Made by a program: the position numbers and the translations under genes. Under the pieces are notes generated by a model. The model worked only from the letters and a program-made list of their open reading frames with translations, was not told the origin of the DNA and made no database searches. DNA of 9,209 nt from an uncultured Cloacibacillus sp. (GTDB lineage Bacteria > Synergistota > Synergistia > Synergistales > Synergistaceae), in the NCBI GenBank assembly GCA_900544635.1, contig UQVV01000060.1, positions 1 through 9,209 on the forward strand, given 5' to 3'. Shown here one piece after another: positions 1 through 6,042 of the stretch; position 1 is the first letter of the stretch; each line of letters opens with the position of its first letter.

Positions 1-22
1 GCCGCAAAGCTTCGTTTTTCTG

Positions 23-1255
23 TTAGAAGTGTATCTCTCTCTTGGCGGGCTCGGCGGAGGCGATGAGGCGGCCCTTGTTGTAGGAGCGCAGCACCTCGCC
101 CTTGCGGTTGAGCGCGTTGTAGAAGTTGTCGCCGTCGAGGATTATGAAGCTCGCGTCGTTGCCCTCGGCGATGCCGTAGCCCGTGATGTGCAGCGTCTTC
201 GCGGCGTTGTAGGTGCAGAGGCGGTAAGAGTCCATAATCTCCTGATAGCCCATCATCTGGCAGACGTGGAGCCCCATGAAGATGACGTCGCGCATGTTGC
301 CCGTTCCGAGCGGATACCACGGGTCGAAGATGTCGTCGTGGCCGAACGAGACGTTGTTGCCGTTCGCGAGCAGCTCCTTGACGCGCGTCACGCCGCGGCG
401 GCGCGGGTAGGTGTCGAAGCGTCCCTGGAGGTGCGTGTTGACGAGCGGGTTGCAGACGAAGTTGATGTCGCTCATGCGGAGCAGGCGGAAGAGCTTGCCG
501 CAGTAGGCGTTGTTGTAGCTGTGCATCGCCGTCGTGTGGCTCGCCGTCACCATGTCCTTCATGCCGCTCTCAAGGGCGCGCGCGGCGAGGACCTCTAGCC
601 CCTTCGACTGTTCGTCGTCTATCTCGTCGCAGTGGACGTCGACGAGCTTGCCGTACTTCTCCGCTATCTTCATGCAGTAGTTGACGGACTCGACGGCGTA
701 CTCGCGCGTAAACTCGAAGTGCGGAATCGCGCCGACGCAGTCCGCGCCCATCTTGACGGAATCTTCGAGGAGCTGCTCGCCGTTCGGGTAGCTCATGATG
801 CCCTCCTGCGGGAAGGCGACTATCTGAATGTTGACGAAGTCCTTGAGCTCCTCACGCAGCTCTATCATAGCCTCCATAGCGACGAGCGTCGGGTCGGTGA
901 CGTCGACGTGCGTGCGGACGTGCTGGACGCCGTTCGCGGCCTGCATGCGCACGGCGCGGCGGACGCGCTCCTTGACGTCCTCCTTCGAGAGCTTTTCCTT
1001 GCGCTTGCTCCAGCACTCGATGCCCTCGAAGAGCGTGCCGGAAAGGTTCCACACGGGGTCGCCGGCCGTGAGGCAGGTGTCGAGGTGGACGTGGCTCTCG
1101 ATGAAGGGCGGTATCGCGAGCTTGCCCGCGCCGTCTACGACCTCTTCGCCTTCGCGCGGCGTCAGGTTCTGCGCGATTTCCTCAAACTTGCCGTCCGTTA
1201 CGCGGATGTCCTTCGCTTCCGTTGAGTTTTCGATGAAGATATTTTTTACGAGCAT
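23..1255 (-). CDS. codA: Cytosine deaminase (CodA-type amidohydrolase)
   Basis: This cytosolic metal-dependent hydrolase converts cytosine to uracil and ammonia for pyrimidine salvage. The 410-residue protein aligns end to end, from memory, with E. coli CodA. The metal and active-site residues are all visible: H55 and H57 in HVHLD, Q150 in AFPQEG, H208 and E211 in VHCDE, H240 in SHTTAMHSYN, and D307 in GHDDIFDPWYP. Each lies exactly six residues before its E. coli counterpart (61, 63, 156, 214, 217, 246, 313), so no insertion or deletion disturbs the core. Substrate-loop motifs such as LQGRFDTYP and GAIPHFEFTREY are also kept. The start has an AGGAAAGGA-type SD about 10 nt upstream. The gene follows codB by 26 nt and should share its transcript. 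Only 22 bases follow the TAA stop, so no terminator can be assessed. Confidence 0.97.
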   Translation of the reverse strand: MLVKNIFIENSTEAKDIRVTDGKFEEIAQNLTPREGEEVVDGAGKLAIPPFIESHVHLDTCLTAGDPVWNLSGTLFEGIECWSKRKEKLSKEDVKERVRRAVRMQAANGVQHVRTHVDVTDPTLVAMEAMIELREELKDFVNIQIVAFPQEGIMSYPNGEQLLEDSVKMGADCVGAIPHFEFTREYAVESVNYCMKIAEKYGKLVDVHCDEIDDEQSKGLEVLAARALESGMKDMVTASHTTAMHSYNNAYCGKLFRLLRMSDINFVCNPLVNTHLQGRFDTYPRRRGVTRVKELLANGNNVSFGHDDIFDPWYPLGTGNMRDVIFMGLHVCQMMGYQEIMDSYRLCTYNAAKTLHITGYGIAEGNDASFIILDGDNFYNALNRKGEVLRSYNKGRLIASAEPAKREIHF

Positions 1256-1281
1256 TGCGGAACAGTCCTTTCCTGAAATTT

Positions 1282-2541
1282 TTAGCCGCGCTTCCCGCAG
1301 AGGCGGTCGGCGATTACGAAGACGACCGCGGCGACGAAGAGCGAGTTGACGGGTTTGATGCCGGCGGTGACGAAGACGCCTACGAGCGAACCGGCGACGA
1401 CCGCGAGTATCGCGGGCATGTTGACCGCGCGGATTTCGGTCCTCGCGTTCTCCTCATACTCGTCGCGGTGCATGAAGTAGTGCAGGATAAGCACCGCGCC
1501 GACGGGCGGAATCATGCCGGAGAGCAGGTTCAGCATTCCGACGAAGTTGTAGTAGAGCCATACCGCGAGGCCCGTGCCTATCGCGCCGCTGACGAGGACG
1601 AGCGGCTTGTTCGGTATCTTCGTGATGTTCGAGACGCCGAGGCCCGCGGTGTAGAGCGCGTTGTTGTTCGTCGTCCAGATGTTGAGGCCGAGCGTGAGCA
1701 CCGCGGGAATCGCGAGCCCCTGGAGGATAAGCACGTCGAAGATGTCGGGCACGCCCGTGACCGCGCCGCCGACCGCGCCGAAGATCATCATTATCGAGTT
1801 GCCGACGAAGAAGGCGACGACCGTCGCGATTACAGCGATATAGGGCGTTCTTGCGAAGCGCGTGAAGTTCGGCGTCGCGGTGCCGCCCGAGATGAAGGAG
1901 CCGACGACTATCGCGATGCCCGCCGCGAGCGTGAGCGGCTTGTCGGGATTCTGCGCGAAGACGTTCATGAAGCCGCCGACCTCGTTGATGCCCCAGTTGA
2001 CGGAGTAGACGCCGAGCACCGCGATGAGCGGCACGGCGATGCTGCCGAGCACGGCGAGCGCCTTGATGCCGAGGTAGGCCGTGACGGTCATGACGACGCC
2101 CGTTATGACGATGAGCGCCCACATCGGGACTGCGTTGTCGATGAGTCCGGCGACAGGTATCGCGAACATCGCGACGCCGACTCCGAACCAGCCTATCTGC
2201 GTGAAGCTGATGAGCGCGGAGGGGAGGAACGAGCCCTTGTCGCCGAACGAGCGGTGCGCGAGAAGGTCGAGAGTCAGCCCGGTGCGCTGGCCGATGTAGC
2301 CGAGCAGGCCGCAGTAGACGCCGAGGAAAGCGTTGCCGAGTATCATAGCGAAAAAGAATTTCTCAAGATTAAGCCCGATGCCGAGGTTTCCGCCCGCGGT
2401 CATGCTGGGCGAGAAGAATGTGAAGCCGACGAGGACGACCATCGCGGCCCAGAGCCCCTGCACCTTCATGGAGGCGGGGACTGCGGAGAGCGACCACTCG
2501 CTGTCTTCAACCGTTTTTTTCATTACTTGCTCTCTTGCCAT
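1282..2541 (-). CDS. codB: Cytosine permease (CodB, NCS1 family)
   Basis: This inner-membrane transporter of the nucleobase:cation symporter-1 family imports cytosine, which codA then deaminates. The protein has about 12 hydrophobic segments. Signature stretches match E. coli CodB closely as remembered: QIGWFGVGVAMFAIPV (115-130), VVGSFISGG followed by FTRFAR (212-231), LGLNIWTTNNNALY (284-297) and IPPVGAV (344-350). I chose the ATG at 2541, which gives 419 residues, the length of E. coli CodB. It has GGAG nine bases upstream. A longer in-frame reading from 2604 would start inside the -10 box of the promoter and can be set aside. A third possible start, at the MKKT methionine (2523), has a weaker ribosome site. 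The gene is first in the codBA operon. Confidence 0.96.
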   Translation of the reverse strand: MAREQVMKKTVEDSEWSLSAVPASMKVQGLWAAMVVLVGFTFFSPSMTAGGNLGIGLNLEKFFFAMILGNAFLGVYCGLLGYIGQRTGLTLDLLAHRSFGDKGSFLPSALISFTQIGWFGVGVAMFAIPVAGLIDNAVPMWALIVITGVVMTVTAYLGIKALAVLGSIAVPLIAVLGVYSVNWGINEVGGFMNVFAQNPDKPLTLAAGIAIVVGSFISGGTATPNFTRFARTPYIAVIATVVAFFVGNSIMMIFGAVGGAVTGVPDIFDVLILQGLAIPAVLTLGLNIWTTNNNALYTAGLGVSNITKIPNKPLVLVSGAIGTGLAVWLYYNFVGMLNLLSGMIPPVGAVLILHYFMHRDEYEENARTEIRAVNMPAILAVVAGSLVGVFVTAGIKPVNSLFVAAVVFVIADRLCGKRG

Positions 2542-2550
2542 AAAAAGACG

Positions 2551-2554
2551 CTCC
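2551..2554 (-). promoter_or_regulatory. Shine-Dalgarno site that sets the codB start
   Basis: GGAG on the minus strand, nine bases before the ATG at 2541. It favours this start (MAREQVMKK) over the upstream in-frame ATG at 2604. Confidence 0.65.
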
Positions 2555-2602
2555 GTTTCTTTGATTTCTAAGCTATGCAACCGATTGTGCAAGCCGAAGG
2601 GC

Positions 2603-2630
2603 ATTATACAACGAAACGTGCTTTTTACAA
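2603..2630 (-). promoter_or_regulatory. Sigma-70 type promoter of codBA
   Basis: On the minus strand a perfect -10 TATAAT (2608 to 2603) follows TTGTAA (2630 to 2625, four of six matches to TTGACA) after a 16-base spacer. Transcription would start near 2596, giving a leader of about 55 nt before codB. I saw no convincing riboswitch, terminator-type hairpin or operator in that leader, so regulation is not apparent from sequence. Confidence 0.7.
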
Positions 2631-2701
2631 AGGGGGATTAGGTATATTTTTCTCTTTTGTTTCTTTCGCGGAAATTACGGGCGAACCGCAGCGCGGCGCG
2701 C

Positions 2702-2707
2702 TATACT
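2702..2707 (+). promoter_or_regulatory. Possible -10 box for the FMN-binding protein gene
   Basis: TATACT (five of six matches to TATAAT) lies about 40 bases before the start codon at 2749. No acceptable -35 hexamer is found at 15-19 bases, so the promoter is weak or activator-dependent, or the call is wrong. The rest of the 207-base divergent region (2542-2748) holds the codBA promoter and AT-rich sequence without other recognisable sites. Confidence 0.35.
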
Positions 2708-2748
2708 TGAATCAAGCCAAGAAACACAGCCGTTAAGGAGGAATTGAC

Positions 2749-3147
2749 ATGATGGATGAAAAAATAGTGAATCTGCTAAAAAACCAGCTCTGGTATCTCG
2801 CGACCTGCGACGGCGGCGAGCCGAACGCCGTGCCGGTAGGCTTCAAGAAGGTCGCGGAGGACGGGACGCTGCTCATAGGCGACGTATTTTTCAAGGTTAC
2901 GCTGAAGAACCTGCTCGCGAACGCGAACGTCTCGATCTCCGCCTGCGATGCAGCCACTGGCGAGGGCTATCGGGTCAAGGGCACGGCGGAATATTTCACG
3001 GACGGCCCCGTCTTCGAGGAGATAAAGGCGCTCGGCGAAGAGCTCTTCCACGGCAAGCTCGCGCCCAAGGGCGCGGTGCGCGTCACTCCGCGCAAGGCGA
3101 TCGTCACGACGCCCGGCCCCGACAACAACAAGGTGACGGAGTACTAA
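2749..3147 (+). CDS. FMN-binding split-barrel protein, pyridoxamine 5'-phosphate oxidase-like
   Basis: This 132-residue cytoplasmic protein is of the small FMN-binding split beta-barrel type. The pattern is typical: an N-terminal helix (IVNLLKNQ), strand LWYLATC (14-20), GEPNAVPVGFKKV (23-35), DGTLLIGD then FFKVTLKNLLANANVSIS (residues about 38-64), and GYRVKGTAEYFTDGPVFEEI (73-92). The TDGP-FE segment resembles the Desulfovibrio FMN-binding protein as I remember it. Members of this family bind flavin and may act as small flavin reductases or redox proteins, but the substrate cannot be read from sequence. It is not the PdxH enzyme: it is far shorter. AAGGAGG stands seven bases before the first of two adjacent ATG codons (2749, 2752). 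The gene is followed by a strong terminator, so it appears to be transcribed alone. Confidence 0.85.
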   Translation: MMDEKIVNLLKNQLWYLATCDGGEPNAVPVGFKKVAEDGTLLIGDVFFKVTLKNLLANANVSISACDAATGEGYRVKGTAEYFTDGPVFEEIKALGEELFHGKLAPKGAVRVTPRKAIVTTPGPDNNKVTEY

Positions 3148-3174
3148 GCTCCACGCGCTCCCGCAAAACACAGA

Positions 3175-3210
3175 ACGGCCCAAAGGACGGCGAATCCTTC
3201 GGGCCGTTTT
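3175..3210 (+). terminator. Intrinsic terminator after the FMN-binding protein gene
   Basis: A 13-bp stem with one mismatch (3175-3187 with 3195-3207, core ACGGCCC/GGGCCGT) and a 7-base loop is followed directly by TTTT. It begins 27 bases after the stop codon and separates the gene from the next one. Confidence 0.85.
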
Positions 3211-3226
3211 CGCATCCTGCGGCGCG

Positions 3227-3235
3227 TGCTATATT
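3227..3235 (+). promoter_or_regulatory. Extended -10 promoter for the DUF4241 gene
   Basis: TGCTATATT combines an extended -10 TG with a five-of-six -10 hexamer (TATATT, 3230-3235). No good -35 is present, which is normal for extended -10 promoters. It lies about 50 bases before the start at 3284 and just past the preceding terminator. Confidence 0.5.
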
Positions 3236-3283
3236 AGGCGTGAAATTTATCCGCGCGCGGACGCGGAAGACGGAGGGCTGACG

Positions 3284-4009
3284 ATGGCGGACAAAACAGA
3301 AAAATCTCCGCTTCAGGCGGCGTTTGAGAAGAATCTTAAATTTTTGAATCAGGAGAGCTATCCCGAGGATTTCTTCCGCGGCCTCTTCGGCGGAAAACTT
3401 ACGACCGTCGCGGCGGGCGCTGTAGATTTTCCGACGGGGCGCGTCGTTCTCGCAGGCCCGCTCTATTATCTCGGCACGAAGTACGAGACGCGGCTCGACC
3501 GCACCATACCGGCGAGCAGCTATGACGTGGAGCTTGCTGTGCTGCGCTCGCCCGTCGCGGGAATCCGCGTCGCGGCGGCGCGGCTCGTAATAAGCTCCGC
3601 GCCCGTCGTGAGCCGCGAGATAGCGATGCCGGAGGGACGCAGGCGCGAGGAGCTCGGGCAGCCCGGCGTATGGACGTTCTTCGGCGTGGACGCCGGGCTC
3701 GCCTGTTTTGCAGACGCACGCACAGCGGAGGAATACCGCGCATTCGCGGAGCAATGGCAGGAAGAGAACCCGGAGGGCAATATTTACGAGGGTTACTTCG
3801 CGCGCCTCTTCGCGGAGAGCGCCGCGGCGCGTCCCGGCGTTCTCAGCGATTACGGAGATTTCATCGCGTGGCGCGTGCCGGGAGGAAGCAGGCTGGCGAT
3901 GTTCACGAGCGGCCTCGGCGACGGCATATACAGCGGTTACTGGGGGCTCGACGCGGACGGGAACGCCGCCGAGCTCGTCATACCTTTCATGAATCCGGAA
4001 TTTTTCTAG
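3284..4009 (+). CDS. DUF4241-type protein of unknown function
   Basis: This 241-residue, probably cytoplasmic protein has no signal peptide or membrane segment. The layout matches what I recall of the DUF4241 family: a start-of-domain GRVVLAGPL (52-60), a Pro-x-x-x-Tyr strand near PASSYDVELAVL (76-87), VAAARLVIS (96-104), the central FGVDAGLACFAD (133-144), and a C-terminal block with SGLGDGIYSGYWGLDADG (209-226). No catalytic motif is evident and no function should be assigned. Residues about 146-190 form a variable helical insert rich in Glu and Ala. GGAGG lies seven bases before the ATG. The gene has its own extended -10 promoter and a downstream hairpin, so it appears monocistronic. It is unrelated in strand and regulation to the hydrogenase operon it converges with. 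Confidence 0.75.
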   Translation: MADKTEKSPLQAAFEKNLKFLNQESYPEDFFRGLFGGKLTTVAAGAVDFPTGRVVLAGPLYYLGTKYETRLDRTIPASSYDVELAVLRSPVAGIRVAAARLVISSAPVVSREIAMPEGRRREELGQPGVWTFFGVDAGLACFADARTAEEYRAFAEQWQEENPEGNIYEGYFARLFAESAAARPGVLSDYGDFIAWRVPGGSRLAMFTSGLGDGIYSGYWGLDADGNAAELVIPFMNPEFF

Positions 4010-4037
4010 GACTACGCATAGATTCCGCACATACGAA

Positions 4038-4080
4038 AGCGCCGCCGCAATTTATGCGGCGGCGCTGATTTGTATATTTT
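4038..4080. terminator. Hairpin terminator between convergent genes
   Basis: A perfect 12-bp GC-rich stem (4038-4049 with 4055-4066, AGCGCCGCCGCA against TGCGGCGGCGCT) with a 5-base loop lies between the DUF4241 gene and the hydrogenase operon. On the plus strand it is followed by a T-rich tail (GATTTGTATATTTT); on the minus strand only by TT. It should end the plus-strand transcript and may also stop the hyd transcript. Confidence 0.7.
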
Positions 4081-4091
4081 CGCCTAAATTC

Positions 4092-4337
4092 TTACTTAAC
4101 GAGCGGCATTACCGTCTCTTCGAAGAATTTGTGCGCGGTCTCGGGCGCGACGCTGTATATTTTGCCGTCGATGTCTACCGAGACCCCGTGCTCGCAGTTG
4201 CCGAGGCAGAAGGAGCCCGTGAGGTTTATCCTGTCGTGCAGGCCGCGCGCCTCTATCTCGTGCTGGAAGTACTGGAGCACGTTGTAGGCCCCTTTCAGGT
4301 AGCACGACGTTCCGTTGCAGATTTTTATGGAGACCAT
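4092..4337 (-). CDS. Stand-alone thioredoxin-like [2Fe-2S] ferredoxin, hydrogenase-associated
   Basis: This 81-residue protein has the thioredoxin-like [2Fe-2S] fold found at the C-terminus of NuoE/HydC. The four cluster cysteines are C7 and C12 (CNGTSC, spacing C-x4-C) and C44 and C48 (CLGNC, C-x3-C). It is far too short to be a NuoE protein because the N-terminal helical bundle is absent. A domain of this type forms the C-terminus of some longer HydA proteins, such as that of Thermotoga maritima. Here it is a separate gene in the same reading frame as hydA: its ATG follows the hydA TAA with no base between. Its SD, GGAGG, lies in the last hydA codons with an 8-base spacer. The likely role is an extra electron relay in the hydrogenase complex, which is inference. 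Confidence 0.88.
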   Translation of the reverse strand: MVSIKICNGTSCYLKGAYNVLQYFQHEIEARGLHDRINLTGSFCLGNCEHGVSVDIDGKIYSVAPETAHKFFEETVMPLVK

Positions 4338-6038
4338 TTACTCAGCCTCCTTCGCGCCGTAATGGACGTGGAGCAGCTCGTGTACCTTGCCCTTGAGCAG
4401 GCCGTTGTAGAGCGAAATCATCAGCGGGTTCTCCTCGGAGCGCTTGATGCTCGACATTCTGTCGGCCGAGTAGAGACCCTTGCCGCGCAGCTCCTTTTCA
4501 TCGCGCAGCGCAAAGGGCTGGCCCGCGCCGCAGACGCAGCCGCCGGGGCACGCCATGACCTCGACGAAGTCGTAGTGCTCGCCGGCCTTGATTCTCTCGA
4601 TTATTTTGCGCGCGTTGCCGAGGCCGCTGACGACCGCTATTTTCAGCGTGCGATCGCCGTAGGCCACCTCGGCCTCCTTGACGCCCTCGTCGCCGCGGAC
4701 GCCCTTGAAGGCTATCGCGCGCAGCGCCGCGGGCGATTTATCGGAGGTTATGCGGCGCAGCACCGCTTCCGTGACGCCGCCCGTGACGCCGAAGATGACG
4801 CCCGCGCCGCTCATCGTGCCGAAAGGCATGTCGACGGCTTCTGGCTCGAGCTCGTCGAATACGATGCCCGATTCCTTTATCATCTGTATGAGCTCCTGCG
4901 TCGTTATGACGAAGTCCGTGTCTGGGCCGGCCTCGCTGCGGAATTCCTCGCGCGCCGCCTCGGCCTTCTTCGCGGTGCAGGGCATGACGGCGACGTGGTA
5001 GTGCTTGCGCGGCGAATGTTTGTGGTTTTCCTTTATGACGGAGGCGAACATCTGCATCGGCGAGCGGCAGGTCGAAAGGTAGGGCACGACCTCGGGCATA
5101 TTCTTCTCGCAGAAGTTCACCCACGCGGGGCAGCAGGAGGTGAAGAGCGGCATTTCGTCCGTGCCGCCGTTCGCGAGTTTTTCGAGGAACTCTGCGGACT
5201 CTTCGAGCACCGTGAGGTCGGCTCCCGTCGAGGTGTCGAAGACCTCGTTGAAGCCCATGCGGCGCAGCGCGGCGACTATGCGGCCCATCGCGTTCTCTCC
5301 GCCGCCTATGCCGAACTCCTCGCCTATCGCAACGCGCACGGCGGGCGCTATCTGGACGGAGACGCGCGCCTTCTTGTCGTCGAGCGCCTTCCAGACCTTC
5401 GCGGTGTCGTTCTTGACGACTATCGCGCCGGTCGGGCAGACCGCGGCGCACTGCCCGCAGCCGACGCAGTTGCTTTCGGCTATCGGGATGTCGAAGACGG
5501 TGCTTATCGTCATCTTCGAGCCGCGGCGCGCGAAGTCTATCGCGCCGACGCTCTGTATTTCGTTGCACATTCTGACGCAGTCGCCGCAGAGTATGCACTT
5601 GTTGTGGTCGCGCGATATGCAGAGCGACGAGTCGTCGCGACGCGGCTCGGCCGCGCCGTTCGGGAAGCGCACGCCCTCGATGTTGAAGCGCATCGCGAGG
5701 TCCTGGAGCTTGCATTTGCCGTTGTTGTGGCAGGTGGTGCAGTCGCGGCAGTGGTCGGCGAGCAGCAGCTCGAGTATCATCTTGCGGTACTTGCGCAGCC
5801 GCTCCGTGTTCGTCCATATCTCCATGCCCTCCTTTGGCGGCGTGGAGCAGGCGGCGTCGAGGCCGCCCCATTTGTTCTCGACCATGCACATGCGGCATGC
5901 GCCGTAAATCGACAATTCCGAGTAGTAGCAGAAGGTCGGGAGCTGGATGCCCGCCTTGCGTATGACTTCGAGGACGTTTTTCTCTCCCGCTATCTCGACG
6001 GGGATTCCGTCTATCGTCATATATTTTTTCTGTTCCAT
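4338..6038 (-). CDS. hydA: [FeFe]-hydrogenase catalytic subunit HydA
   Basis: This 566-residue cytosolic subunit reduces protons or oxidises H2 at an H-cluster. Domains in order are: plant-type [2Fe-2S] (C37, C48, C51, C64); a His-Cys3 [4Fe-4S] site (H96, C100, C103, C109); two [4Fe-4S] motifs (C148/151/154/158 and C191/194/197/201); then the H domain. H-cluster ligands are C303 in TSCCP, C354 in MPC, and C497 and C501 in MACPGGC. The proton path known from Clostridium CpI is kept: C302, E280, E283 and S322. No Tat signal is seen, which agrees with a cytoplasmic NAD(P)-linked enzyme. The C-terminus ends with the usual HELLHVHY, so the protein is complete. It follows hydB by 4 nt with an AAGGAGG SD. 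Cys503, right beside ligand C501, is uncommon in my memory of the family. Confidence 0.96.
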   Translation of the reverse strand: MEQKKYMTIDGIPVEIAGEKNVLEVIRKAGIQLPTFCYYSELSIYGACRMCMVENKWGGLDAACSTPPKEGMEIWTNTERLRKYRKMILELLLADHCRDCTTCHNNGKCKLQDLAMRFNIEGVRFPNGAAEPRRDDSSLCISRDHNKCILCGDCVRMCNEIQSVGAIDFARRGSKMTISTVFDIPIAESNCVGCGQCAAVCPTGAIVVKNDTAKVWKALDDKKARVSVQIAPAVRVAIGEEFGIGGGENAMGRIVAALRRMGFNEVFDTSTGADLTVLEESAEFLEKLANGGTDEMPLFTSCCPAWVNFCEKNMPEVVPYLSTCRSPMQMFASVIKENHKHSPRKHYHVAVMPCTAKKAEAAREEFRSEAGPDTDFVITTQELIQMIKESGIVFDELEPEAVDMPFGTMSGAGVIFGVTGGVTEAVLRRITSDKSPAALRAIAFKGVRGDEGVKEAEVAYGDRTLKIAVVSGLGNARKIIERIKAGEHYDFVEVMACPGGCVCGAGQPFALRDEKELRGKGLYSADRMSSIKRSEENPLMISLYNGLLKGKVHELLHVHYGAKEAE

Positions 6039-6042
6039 CGGG

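Noticed and set aside
1..22. A terminator after codA.
   Set aside because: Only 22 bases are available. They contain the 6-base palindrome AAGCTT but no complete stem and T-run on the minus strand.
1255..2571. A 438-codon open frame on the plus strand opposite codB.
   Set aside because: The product is highly charged (Arg, Asp and Glu), unlike a folded protein, and has no motif. The codB reading is a near full-length family match.
2542..2604. N-terminal extension of codB to the ATG at 2604.
   Set aside because: That ATG lies inside the -10 TATAAT of the promoter, has no SD, and would add 21 residues not expected for CodB.
3104..4030. A 308-codon open frame on the minus strand opposite the DUF4241 gene.
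   Set aside because: It runs through the terminator at 3175-3210 and both intergenic gaps, is Arg-rich and has no motif. The plus-strand gene has promoter, SD and family pattern.
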